A stretch of DNA of 64,000 bases from a candidate division TM6 bacterium GW2011_GWF2_37_49 (lineage in GTDB: Bacteria > Babelota > Babeliae > Babelales > RVW-14), in NCBI GenBank assembly GCA_000989955.1, contig LBTE01000001.1, positions 142,588 to 206,587 on the forward strand, written 5' to 3'. How positions within the stretch are numbered: the stretch's first letter is position 1; the number at the start of each line of letters is the position of its first letter. The position numbers were made by a program, and so were the translations under genes. The notes under the pieces were generated by a model, which saw only the letters and a list, made by a program, of their open reading frames with translations, was not told where the DNA came from and did no database searches. Below are positions 45,945 through 54,867 of the stretch, one piece after another.

Positions 45945-48761
45945 TTAATTAGCTCGCAAAGCTCGCATTTGTTTATACCATTCAATTTCGCTTACTCGAG
46001 GTAGATCGAAAATATTTCCCTCAAACCTGTAACCAAGCAAGGCTCCGACCAAAGTTGCGATGCTATCGGAGTCGCCAACTGTGTTGAGCGATTTTTGCAT
46101 TGCAGCCGTAAAGTTGTCAAAATCAGTGCCTGGGTGCAGCATAAAAATATAAAGTGCTGCAGAAACAGCTTCATCAGCCTTCCAGCCAAGCAATGTTCCG
46201 TCCGTGGTTCGACCGGAGCCTGTTCTGCCATCGCTTGATTTGCCTAAAACTGTTTCTGCGTTAATTCCTGCGATTGCAGCAAGTTTTGCATATCGAAGCA
46301 TGTCGCTAGTCAGCATTTTACCGCCAGGGAAATTTGGTTGTACTGCTTTGATATGATTTTTAATGTCTGTAATTTGTTGTGCAATATTGGCTTCGTTAAA
46401 TTCAAATTTAACAAGTTTTGCTGTTTTTATTTCATCCATGTCGTATAGAGCTGCTGCATTAATCATGGCATCAGCAACCTTGTTTGGATCTGCTTGAGGA
46501 TTGTTACACAATAGCACAAACCCAGCTGTAAATGCCGCACATGATGCACGTGCGACCAAATCTCTGTGTGTAATTTGTGACTGAGCATCGGCTACGTAGA
46601 GTGCTGCTTCAAGGTCGCTTGAATAAAAGAATCCGACCGGAAATACGCGCATGACCGATCCACACCCGAATTCATTCCATGTATTTTGAGGTTCAATCTT
46701 TATATTATCAGTCCATGGCTTATTTTGGCTTCTTAATGCTCGCACCAATTTCGTGACTTGTGGTGCTGTACCACCATGAATGCGTTCACTGAAGAGAGGG
46801 TCGATTGTACGATATAAGCTATCGTCTGGATCGAATAAATTTGCAAATCGTTCGGCCATCACAGCAATCGCTTCGTTTGGGTTTGGATATTCAGAAAGAA
46901 CTTCAAAAACAATGTGCGCCATGACCGTATCATCAGAGTACAAAAAGCTGGTTGTTGGCTTATTGTCGTTGAACAGTTCAATCTTTGCTTTATCAATATC
47001 ATCAAACCATCGAATACCTGTGCTGGCCGCGGTTGGTGCACTATTTTTTGTTATTCCATACTTAATTAAATCAGAAGGCGAATATGTTTCCGGCACCCTG
47101 CCAAGCGCGTCACCAATCGCAGCACCACCGACCGCATTGGCAAATCGATTGCATTCCTCTTTGCTTTTGCCACAATTTGCAAGAAGTTTTGCGTGGCTCC
47201 AAACCTTATCGACCTCATCAGAGCCGTGGTACGTTGTTTTTAAGGCTAAGTCAACAGAATGCGGTGCTGGTACTGTAATTTTTGATTTGAGTTGATAATT
47301 TATTGTTGTTGCGTGAGTTAGCTTAATTGCATCCAAATCCGTTGCACCTTCAGGCAAGGGGATAGGCTGTGTTTGGCCGTTGGAGCGCAATTGTATCATG
47401 CGGTCAGCCCATTCAACGTTCATCGCACCAGGTAAATCAAATAAATTTCCAGAAAGTCGATATCCTAAAAATGCTCCAACCAAGATTGGTACAGCGTCAG
47501 CTGGGTTATAAATGCTTAACGCTTCATTCATAGCTGCATTAAAATTATCAAGAGTATTTGTCTTGCAGTATCTCATGAAAATATACAGAACCGCAGCTGC
47601 AGCGCTATTTGCCTTCCAACCATTCAAATAGCCGTTGTTGTCGGCTTCTTTAGCTCTCAGAACAAACATTGGATCAATAGCTCCACGCGAAGCAGTTGTT
47701 GTAGCCGCATCTTTGGCGTAACGTAGCATATCGCTTGTTAGCATTTTATTGGCAGCTATCAATTCTTGAATAGAAACAATATCAATAAATGACACATTTT
47801 GTAGCTTAATCTTACACGTTTCATGTTTATTGAATGATATTTCGCTACCATCATACGAGCCTGCAGCTTTAATCATTGCATCAGCTACTTGTTCTGGTGT
47901 GCCACCGGTGCATAACATAGCAGCCCCAGCTGCAATGGCTGCGCATGATGCTAGAGCTATTGGCTTTCTGTGAGTAATTATTGATTGTTGCTCGGCTGCA
48001 ATGATTGCTTTTTGAATATCATTTGAATAAAAAAGGCCTACTACAAAGGCTCTTGTCAGAGATCCGCTTCCATGTTCATCGGTTAATACAAGCGGATCGC
48101 GCAGTCGCTCTTGCCACGGTTTGCCTTGTTTAACTAAACTACGAATACGGGCGCATGCATTTACAGCTGTGCCGCTATGACCACGCAAATTCCAGAGTGG
48201 ATCGATTGTTTGTGCAACAGCTGAATCGAATATATTTACAAATCGCCTTGCAATCGTGTTAATAGCTTCATTTGGCAATTGATGATATTGAGAAAGTACC
48301 TCAAAAACTATGTGTGACAATACAATATCGCCATTGTACGCATAAAACGAAAGGCCTTGGAACTTTGGAACAGATATTAAATCTTTTTTTGCTGGAGCCT
48401 TAACTCGAATGCTTCCAATCGCTGCACCAAGCATGGCATTGGCGATTTTATTACACTGATCTGGCGTCTGTTTTAAATTTTTAATTAAATATTCACTTGT
48501 CCACACTTCCGGCGTGCCGTGGTAAGTGTGTGTTATATCTCGATCTGATTCTTCTGGAGAAATTTTAGCAGAGCTCTTGGCTAACGACGATTGAACGGTT
48601 TGTAGCTTTGCTTGGATATTTTGAATGCTGGCGGCTGCGCTACGCAAATGAGATTTTAATCGAACTAGGCTGTCAGTCAACGGTTCGGCGTTTATTACTG
48701 CAAACACTTGTAGAACGAATAACACACATATTCGACAAAATAATTTTATACTTAATTTCAT
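45945..48761 (-). CDS. Secreted tandem ADP-ribosylglycohydrolase-like protein
   Basis: The 938 residues have a signal peptide (1-25), a short coiled coil, and two ARH domains, about 85-460 and 515-938. Each is preceded by TYHGTPEVW or TYHGSDEV. Domain 1 has lost the metal residues: NGDIV at 143-147 and NPADAV at 419-424. Domain 2 keeps them: AAIGDALG (547-554), YSDDTV (608-613) and VGDSDSIA near the end, so only it is likely to bind Mg and cleave ADP-ribose bonds. Its ATG overlaps the stop of the upstream gene by four bases. Confidence 0.87.
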   Translation of the reverse strand: MKLSIKLFCRICVLFVLQVFAVINAEPLTDSLVRLKSHLRSAAASIQNIQAKLQTVQSSLAKSSAKISPEESDRDITHTYHGTPEVWTSEYLIKNLKQTPDQCNKIANAMLGAAIGSIRVKAPAKKDLISVPKFQGLSFYAYNGDIVLSHIVFEVLSQYHQLPNEAINTIARRFVNIFDSAVAQTIDPLWNLRGHSGTAVNACARIRSLVKQGKPWQERLRDPLVLTDEHGSGSLTRAFVVGLFYSNDIQKAIIAAEQQSIITHRKPIALASCAAIAAGAAMLCTGGTPEQVADAMIKAAGSYDGSEISFNKHETCKIKLQNVSFIDIVSIQELIAANKMLTSDMLRYAKDAATTTASRGAIDPMFVLRAKEADNNGYLNGWKANSAAAAVLYIFMRYCKTNTLDNFNAAMNEALSIYNPADAVPILVGAFLGYRLSGNLFDLPGAMNVEWADRMIQLRSNGQTQPIPLPEGATDLDAIKLTHATTINYQLKSKITVPAPHSVDLALKTTYHGSDEVDKVWSHAKLLANCGKSKEECNRFANAVGGAAIGDALGRVPETYSPSDLIKYGITKNSAPTAASTGIRWFDDIDKAKIELFNDNKPTTSFLYSDDTVMAHIVFEVLSEYPNPNEAIAVMAERFANLFDPDDSLYRTIDPLFSERIHGGTAPQVTKLVRALRSQNKPWTDNIKIEPQNTWNEFGCGSVMRVFPVGFFYSSDLEAALYVADAQSQITHRDLVARASCAAFTAGFVLLCNNPQADPNKVADAMINAAALYDMDEIKTAKLVKFEFNEANIAQQITDIKNHIKAVQPNFPGGKMLTSDMLRYAKLAAIAGINAETVLGKSSDGRTGSGRTTDGTLLGWKADEAVSAALYIFMLHPGTDFDNFTAAMQKSLNTVGDSDSIATLVGALLGYRFEGNIFDLPRVSEIEWYKQMRALRAN

Positions 48762-50140
48762 TTTTTTGACTCCTTGGAAGCTGTTTGTATTATATAATCA
48801 ATCAATTTTTGTAATGGCGTTTTTTCATACAACCGCTGATCTTGCCCCTCTCCACCACGCTCTTTTAGCCTGCGGTAAATCCAGTCTTTAATCATATTTT
48901 CAATAATTTGGGAAAACTCTTTTTTATATGCATCTTCGTTAACATCGGCCAAGGCCGTATATCTTTTAATTATTACATCTTTCCATAACGATGGACGAAG
49001 CAGTAGTCTGGCCTGAAGATAATTTGCAAAAAAATCATCTTTATATTCCTCATATTTATCATCCACGCTCGATGTGAATTTATCATTTTCAAAGTCTGTT
49101 CTATATAAGTTTAATATTGAAGATATTTTAGTATGACGATGTTTTTCTGCATCATAATCATCAGTGATTGGATTATCCAGCAATCGTCCATACATTACAG
49201 ATGCATAAGCAATTGCGTCAACATCGTCAGGATATATAAAAATTTGCAACAAATGCCCGCCCGCATCTTTCATGTATTTTTTGTAGCAATTTAAAAGACG
49301 TTTTATATATATTTCATCAAAATGAAATATTTCAAAGTACCCTTTTATCTTACCAACTACATCAATTGGGTGGATGCTCGCTGATTTTATAAAAAAATTA
49401 AATGAGGATTCACCATCAGATTTAGCGTTACCAAAAACACATAAATTTGCAGATAAAGCATAATTCGTAAATTCCGGATCATGATCTTTTATATAACAGT
49501 CGGCTTTAAAGCTAGGGCAGGTATCAATAAATGTATTAACATTTGGATATGTTTCAAATCCTTTATCAATAAATCGAAGCATCATTGAGCCGCTGGCATC
49601 ATCAATAAAAAACAATTTATATAGCGCAGAATAAAAATCAAATAATAGCCCAACACCTGTAGAAATAACTGTTGTCGTATCTGTGGTTCTTTCTCTATAT
49701 CCAGCATAAGAATGATAAAAGACGTATCGATTTTTATATAATTTTTCCCATCTAAATATTTTTTGAGCAATCTTCTTATATCTATCCGACCAAGGCGTTA
49801 TATATTGATTCATAGCCGCATCATAATCAAAATCTGCTTGATGATGATGATTTAAAAAAGACTGCATCTGGGTTGGCATATCAAGAATTTTTTGTGTAGA
49901 TGTCTTTTTTAATTTTTTTATTTCCGACAAAACTTTTATCTTTTGCACAATCGTTAATGCCTGTCTTTCGAGTGGATCTGTAATGCCTTTAAATTTGTTT
50001 CTTCTTAGCTCTGATAGCGTTTCGGATTTTGGATCGCTTGGTACTGTGCTGGAAGTACTTGCAGCACCATCAATAGTATTTGCAATTTGCACAGCAAATA
50101 ATAGATATATTCGGCAAAAAGATTTGATATTTATTTTCAT
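48758..50140 (-). CDS. Secreted protein of unknown function, coupled to the tandem ARH gene
   Basis: The ATG at 50140 gives 460 residues with a signal peptide (MKINIKSFCRIYLLFAVQIA). After a Ser/Thr-rich linker and a helical region there is YVFYHSYAGY (139-148), then ALSANLCVFGN and FNFFIKSASIHP. A Tyr-His followed by small residues also opens the NAD-binding site of some ADP-ribosyltransferases, but the rest of that fold cannot be confirmed by reading. The ATGA overlap with the tandem ARH gene shows that both are made together. Function unknown. Confidence 0.65.
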   Translation of the reverse strand: MKINIKSFCRIYLLFAVQIANTIDGAASTSSTVPSDPKSETLSELRRNKFKGITDPLERQALTIVQKIKVLSEIKKLKKTSTQKILDMPTQMQSFLNHHHQADFDYDAAMNQYITPWSDRYKKIAQKIFRWEKLYKNRYVFYHSYAGYRERTTDTTTVISTGVGLLFDFYSALYKLFFIDDASGSMMLRFIDKGFETYPNVNTFIDTCPSFKADCYIKDHDPEFTNYALSANLCVFGNAKSDGESSFNFFIKSASIHPIDVVGKIKGYFEIFHFDEIYIKRLLNCYKKYMKDAGGHLLQIFIYPDDVDAIAYASVMYGRLLDNPITDDYDAEKHRHTKISSILNLYRTDFENDKFTSSVDDKYEEYKDDFFANYLQARLLLRPSLWKDVIIKRYTALADVNEDAYKKEFSQIIENMIKDWIYRRLKERGGEGQDQRLYEKTPLQKLIDYIIQTASKESKK

Positions 50141-50240
50141 ATAATTCCTTTCATTAAAAAATAACAAATTCTGATCGAATTTATTTAATTCGTGTGTTAT
50201 AAGTCAATAAAAATAAATTTTGCCAAAAGCATTATATTTA

Positions 50241-50384
50241 CGGGCATACATCCTTCGATAAACTCAGGACAAGCGGCAGGATCAGGGCTGCATACATTTT
50301 GATAAATTTTATGATGCGGCCGGCAACCATTGATTGGGTGAGGTCTGGCGAATAAAGTTTTTGAAAATTGCAAAAAGTGGCATC
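50241..50384 (+). repeat. Dispersed intergenic hairpin element, copy 12
   Basis: It begins CGGGCATACATCC and ends TTTTGAAAATTGCAAAAAGT followed by GGCAT, with GATGCGGCCGGCAACC in the core. A foreign-looking CCTTCGATAAACTCAGGACA segment (50252-50276), related to another widespread repeat, interrupts its 5' module. The 438-bp gap 50141-50578 also holds the palindromic repeat at 50519. Confidence 0.75.
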
Positions 50385-50518
50385 GTATTTGGCGGACCTT
50401 TATTGTAAGGGTATTTGACGTGCTCGAATTTTGTATAATTTGAATTTAACCTTAAATAGTTTTATGCTTATTTTAAGTACAAATCAGTAATTTGTGTTAA
50501 GCCTCTTTCGATTCTGAT

Positions 50519-50561
50519 GAATCCGTTGAAATGGTTCGACAAGCTCACCACGAGCGGATTC
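50519..50561. repeat. Widespread palindromic repeat (forward copy)
   Basis: Arms GAATCCG (50519-50525) and CGGATTC (50555-50561) flank the 25-base core at 50533-50557. The core is identical to that at 39728-39752 on the other strand. Translated in frame, it gives the peptide MVRQAHHER, a known artefact of such repeats. Confidence 0.78.
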
Positions 50562-50578
50562 ATCCACGCCGCCTGACC

Positions 50579-51301
50579 ATGGCTAGGTTTCAGGAGCTGT
50601 TTCGAAAGAGAGCTATTCGAAACCAGATTTTGGCGTTGGGGGGACGAGGCGTGATAATTATTATCGATGGATACAACCTTTTAAAGCAGATTTTTCCGCA
50701 TGTGAAGGGGAGACTCGACCCACAGCGAGACATGTTTATTCGTCAGCTGGGTTGTTATAAACATAAAAAATTAGGCGACATCAAAGAGATAATACTTGTT
50801 TTTGATGCCGGGCCATTTAGCCATGCTACTCGCGAAATTAAGCAAGGCATTGTTGTTATGTTTTCAGGTCAAAAAAGCAGCGCCGATGATTGGATTATTG
50901 AGTATGTGCAAAAGCATCGCAACGACGAGCTTTTGGTCGTAACAAATGACAGAAAAATTTTGTCAGCCAGTGAGCATTGCAACGCCGTAACATTGAGCAG
51001 CAATGATTTTTACCACATCTTACAAAAAGTGTTATTTGAAGAACATTTTGAGAGTTCATTGCCAGAAATAAAAATTTCATCAGACGTACAAAAACTTGAT
51101 CAGGGCAATTACTTTGATGATACTCTTGAAAACATGCTTCAGATCGATGAACGAACTGTGGATATGTTGATGGAACAATCCAGCTTTAACTTACAAAAAA
51201 AAGATGAATATGCCGAAACACATTCAAAAAACGGAAAAAAGTCACATGAGCTATCCAAAAAAGATAAAAAGCTTTATTCTAAGCTAAAAAAATTGTATTG
51301 A
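50579..51301 (+). CDS. NYN/YacP-type ribonuclease-like protein
   Basis: The NYN domain begins VIIIIDGYNLLK, with the acidic residues DGYN, FDAG and KSSADDWIIEYV, and ends VVTNDRKILSASEH, all at the metal site of PIN/NYN nucleases of the YacP (Rae1) group. A reading frame open to 50531 starts inside a palindromic repeat and should be ignored. The ATG at 50579 gives 240 residues; a GTG at 50651 after GGGGGGACGAG would give 216 and start exactly at the domain. The Lys-rich C-terminus is typical of RNA-binding tails. Its stop overlaps the tsaE start. Confidence 0.8.
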   Translation: MARFQELFRKRAIRNQILALGGRGVIIIIDGYNLLKQIFPHVKGRLDPQRDMFIRQLGCYKHKKLGDIKEIILVFDAGPFSHATREIKQGIVVMFSGQKSSADDWIIEYVQKHRNDELLVVTNDRKILSASEHCNAVTLSSNDFYHILQKVLFEEHFESSLPEIKISSDVQKLDQGNYFDDTLENMLQIDERTVDMLMEQSSFNLQKKDEYAETHSKNGKKSHELSKKDKKLYSKLKKLY

Positions 51302-51750
51302 TGGGTTTTACGATGATTATTAAATTTAACTTATCCCAGCTTGAATCGGTTGTAAAAGAGCATATTTTGCCACTACTTTCCGCACACTCAATATTTACAT
51401 TTACAGGGCCACTTGGCGCGGGTAAAACTACCATGATTAAAGTAATTTTACGGCAGTGCGGCATAACTCAACCGGTTACCAGCCCAACATTTGGATATGT
51501 AAACAGCTATCAAGCATCTACGGATCGCACATTCAACCACTTCGACCTTTATCGCATTTCATCGATTGATGAGTTTGTAGCTGCGGGCTTTGATGAGTAC
51601 CTTCATCGCTTGAATGATGTTAATTTTATCGAATGGCCACAGGTTATAGATGAATTATTAAAATCATCTGAAATAAAATCTAAACTCGTCCACATAAAGA
51701 TTAGTTATGCAGGTGATAAATTTGATGCGAGGCTTCTTGAGATTTCCTGA
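51301..51750 (+). CDS. tsaE: tRNA threonylcarbamoyladenosine biosynthesis ATPase TsaE
   Basis: TsaE supports the TsaBD complex in making t6A37 of tRNA. The 149 residues have a P-loop TGPLGAGKTT, SPTFGYVNSY, HFDLYRI and FIEWPQ, the family markers. The ATG at 51301 overlaps the preceding stop (TGATG); ATG 51313 is the other candidate. It is convergent with the CorC-like gene. Confidence 0.93.
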   Translation: MGFTMIIKFNLSQLESVVKEHILPLLSAHSIFTFTGPLGAGKTTMIKVILRQCGITQPVTSPTFGYVNSYQASTDRTFNHFDLYRISSIDEFVAAGFDEYLHRLNDVNFIEWPQVIDELLKSSEIKSKLVHIKISYAGDKFDARLLEIS

Positions 51751-51751
51751 C

Positions 51752-53023
51752 TTACTCTTGATTTATATTTTCTTGTTTATTTTCGAAAATTAGTACCTGA
51801 AATACGCGTCTCGCGCTTGCCTGCTGAACTTGGAAGCAGTAGCCCTCATAAACCACACGCTCACCTTTTCTAGGCAGATGTTGCAGGTTTTCAGATAAAA
51901 ATCCGCTTAGCGTTACGGAGTCGTGGGTTGTAAATTTAATTTTTAATAACTCTTCAAGCTCTTCAAGCCCCATTCCTGCGTTAACTAGCCACCCTCCACG
52001 CTCGAGCGGAACAACGTCTGTGCTGATGGTTTCAAGCTCGTCTGTAATATCACCACCAATTATCTCTTCAAATACGTCTTCTAGCGTTACCAAGCCTTCA
52101 ACGTTGCCGTACTCATCGATGATTATGGCCATGTGCATGCGTTTTTTCATGAATTCGCTTAAAAGCTGATTAATTTTTTGTGTGTCAGGCACAAATAACA
52201 CAGGTCGCACAAGCTCTTTTAATGTACGCTTTTTGCCCTGATAAAGAAGCTCAAAAAAGTCCTTTTGATAAACAATTCCAATTATGTTGTCGTCTTTGTT
52301 TTCGTAGACCGGAATACGTGAGAAACGTGATTTATGAAAGATGTTTGTTGCCTCTTCCAATGATGCGTTTACGTCAAGCACAACGATATCCGATCTAGGC
52401 TTCATGATCTCTTTGACCAGCGTGTGACCAAGGCTGAAGATGTTTTGTAACATTTCAGTTTTTTCGCGCTCCATCAAACCTTTTTCATCGCTGTAATCAA
52501 TCAAAAATTCGATCTCTTTTTCTGAAACATCATCTCGTTTTTCCAAAATATGAGATCCACCCACCCTTGAAAATACAAAGTCGGCAAGTTTAAGAAGCCC
52601 TGAAACTAGTGGATAAGTAGCCTTGTATAAAAAGTTAATAAACCACAACAATGAAGCGAATAATTTTTCGTGGTGAGTTTTGGCAAAGCTTTTTGGTATT
52701 ATTTCGCCAAAAACCAGTATGAGTACGGTGGCAAGTGCCACACCAATTGCTAGTCCCAATGGCCCGAAGCAGCGTTGCATGATGTGTGTAACTAGTACTG
52801 ATGTCAAAACATGTGCAAAGTTGTTTGCTATCAAAATTGTTATTAAGATTCGTTGAGGGTTTGTTTCCCACGACTGGAACAATGTTTTATACTTTGAAAC
52901 AGAAACCTCGAGCTCTTTTAGCTTGAATAAGCGCAAGGCCGTGAAGGCTGTTTCCAAAAAGGCGAACAGGGCTGCAAAACTAAGTGATACACAAAATAAC
53001 GAAATTAAGCTTAAAAGCGACAT
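51752..53023 (-). CDS. CNNM/CorC-type transporter (HlyC/CorC family)
   Basis: The ATG at 53023 follows AGGA and opens directly with the first helix (MSLLSLISLFCV); a longer frame to 53071 overlaps the upstream gene. The 423 residues have a DUF21 membrane domain (about 1-180) with FLETAFTALR, two CBS domains (MKPRSDIVVLDVNAS, RIPVYENKDDNIIGIVYQKD-type and IIDEYGNVEGLVTLEDV), and a C-terminal CorC_HlyC domain. Related proteins export Mg or Co; haemolysin is a historic name. Confidence 0.88.
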   Translation of the reverse strand: MSLLSLISLFCVSLSFAALFAFLETAFTALRLFKLKELEVSVSKYKTLFQSWETNPQRILITILIANNFAHVLTSVLVTHIMQRCFGPLGLAIGVALATVLILVFGEIIPKSFAKTHHEKLFASLLWFINFLYKATYPLVSGLLKLADFVFSRVGGSHILEKRDDVSEKEIEFLIDYSDEKGLMEREKTEMLQNIFSLGHTLVKEIMKPRSDIVVLDVNASLEEATNIFHKSRFSRIPVYENKDDNIIGIVYQKDFFELLYQGKKRTLKELVRPVLFVPDTQKINQLLSEFMKKRMHMAIIIDEYGNVEGLVTLEDVFEEIIGGDITDELETISTDVVPLERGGWLVNAGMGLEELEELLKIKFTTHDSVTLSGFLSENLQHLPRKGERVVYEGYCFQVQQASARRVFQVLIFENKQENINQE

Positions 53024-53045
53024 AAAAATCCTGTAAAAGAGTACA

Positions 53046-54644
53046 TCAAATTTGTAACTGCTTTTTATCAACCTTGCCTGTTGAGTTCATTGGCAAATCA
53101 TCCAAACAGATTATTTGCTTGGGAACTTTATATGCAGCAAGGTTGCTTGTACATAATCCGCGTAAAGATGGTTCAATTGAGTTATCCCCAGCTTTAACCA
53201 TCACAAACGCCACTGGAATTTGTCCTGTGTCTGCGTCTTCTTTGCCGATTACAGCGGCCTTTATCACAGCGGGATGTCTTAATAAAATGTTTTCAATTTC
53301 TGCAGGATAGATATTAAAGCCCTTGTGAATTATTACATCTTTTGTTCTACCACATACAGCAAGCGTGCCGTCTGGAGCTATCATTCCAAGGTCCCCGGTA
53401 TTTAACCACCCATTTTTTAAAATTTTTTCAGTTGCTTCTGGTGAATTATAATAACCAATCATTATATTATCACCCTTAATCCAAAGCGTTCCAATGCTTC
53501 CTTTATCCAGGGGTTTTTCATTATCATCTCTAATATCACACTCCATACCTTCTAAAACTCGACCAACATTATTGGTAGGACTAGCTGGATTTTTGTGATT
53601 CACAGCTACAACCGGTGATGCTTCAGAAAGCCCGTAGCCAGCACAAATTTTGCGACCGTAAACCATTGCAAATGCTGCACGAATTTTGTCTGGCAGCATG
53701 TCAGCTCCAGATACAAAAATTTTCACCGAGCCGATTGGCGCGTTTTTCATCATGCAAAGAAGTCCAAAGAGTGCTGGAAATCCCAAAAAAAGGCTTGGTT
53801 TATGTTTCAAGCCTTCCGTAATAAGCTTTCGATCAATCTTTGATACTATAATTACAGCCGATCCTGTCATGATAGGTAGCCACAGACAAGTACACTGCGC
53901 AAAAACATGAAACAGTGGTAGAACGCAAAAAAATTTATCTTCATCTTTAAGATTAAATAGCCTAAATCTGGCATAACATTGCAGTGCGTTTGTAATAGCG
54001 TTTTTTGATGACAACATCACGCCCTTTGGCACCCCTGTTGTTCCTGATGTGTAAAGCAGTGCACAAAGATCATTGGTTGCGCGTTTTGATATCTCGAAAT
54101 CTATGTTGGGATGGATAGAGGATTGCCAGTCAATTGAATCTTGTGTCAAAATTTGTGGCAAACCTTGAATCATGACTTTGTTGATAAGATTCAGCAGATT
54201 TCCTTTTAGCGATTCAGAGCTAAAAATTAATGCAGGCTCGGAGTCATTGATTATGTGAATGAGTTCTTTTTCATGTAAGAATGTGTTTAACGGAACAACG
54301 ATTGCTCCAATTTGCCAAGCTGCAAAGTATGCTAAATAAAAAAATATTGAATTTTCCGAATAAATTATTACCTTATCTCCATTTTTAATACCAAGCTCTT
54401 GAAGCTTTTTGCTCATCAAAACGGTTCGAAAATAGAGCTCTTCGTATGTAATTGTTTTGTCTTGGGCAATAAGAGCAGTATTATGTGGATATTTTTTATA
54501 TGCAAGTTTTAGCAGTTCTCCGGCAAAAATAAGCGTCTCATCTTTCAGAAACTCTTTTTTTATTTGCTCGAAGATCTGTTTTTCTTGTAACGTGTCATCT
54601 TGATTAATCGTTGATTTATCAAAAAAACTTTTAATGTTCAACAT
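53046..54644 (-). CDS. Acyl-CoA synthetase / AMP-dependent ligase
   Basis: Activates a fatty acid or similar acid with ATP, then joins it to CoA. The 532 residues show the P-loop-like LLYTSGTTGVPKGVML, AGYGLSEASPVVAVN, TGDLGMIAPDG, GRTKDVIIHKGFNIYPAEIE and the C-terminal catalytic Lys in NSTGKVDKKQL. There is no carrier-protein or transmembrane domain. It lies in a minus-strand run after ferredoxin (23 bases). Long-chain fatty acid is the likely substrate, but this is not proven. Confidence 0.88.
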   Translation of the reverse strand: MLNIKSFFDKSTINQDDTLQEKQIFEQIKKEFLKDETLIFAGELLKLAYKKYPHNTALIAQDKTITYEELYFRTVLMSKKLQELGIKNGDKVIIYSENSIFFYLAYFAAWQIGAIVVPLNTFLHEKELIHIINDSEPALIFSSESLKGNLLNLINKVMIQGLPQILTQDSIDWQSSIHPNIDFEISKRATNDLCALLYTSGTTGVPKGVMLSSKNAITNALQCYARFRLFNLKDEDKFFCVLPLFHVFAQCTCLWLPIMTGSAVIIVSKIDRKLITEGLKHKPSLFLGFPALFGLLCMMKNAPIGSVKIFVSGADMLPDKIRAAFAMVYGRKICAGYGLSEASPVVAVNHKNPASPTNNVGRVLEGMECDIRDDNEKPLDKGSIGTLWIKGDNIMIGYYNSPEATEKILKNGWLNTGDLGMIAPDGTLAVCGRTKDVIIHKGFNIYPAEIENILLRHPAVIKAAVIGKEDADTGQIPVAFVMVKAGDNSIEPSLRGLCTSNLAAYKVPKQIICLDDLPMNSTGKVDKKQLQI

Positions 54645-54667
54645 AATACTGGCTCCATTGGTGCCGT

Positions 54668-54850
54668 TTATTCAATTTTTATCGATTGAACTGGACAAAT
54701 ATCAGATGCTTCTTTTATTAAAGTCTCATACTTATTGATATCAACATTTGGTTTTATTTGAGAGATGTCTTTTACTTCAAACACCTCTGGACATATCGCT
54801 TCGCAAGTCCCACAAGATATACATCCTGGTGAAATATAAACTTTTTTCAT
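54668..54850 (-). CDS. Single-cluster [4Fe-4S] ferredoxin
   Basis: The 60 residues have Cys10, Cys13 and Cys16 (GCISCGTCEAICPE), with Cys52 (DICPVQ) as the fourth ligand, and Cys20 as an extra that may pair with another Cys. This is the pattern of small one-cluster ferredoxins. It lies between the Cys-rich protein and the acyl-CoA ligase and is probably co-transcribed with them. Confidence 0.9.
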   Translation of the reverse strand: MKKVYISPGCISCGTCEAICPEVFEVKDISQIKPNVDINKYETLIKEASDICPVQSIKIE

Positions 54851-54867
54851 AAATTTTGGTTAATACC

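Noticed and set aside
50531..50578. Extended N-terminus of the NYN protein
   Set aside because: The sequence is a palindromic repeat also present at 39.7 kb; the peptide MVRQAHHER is a known product of translating such repeats.
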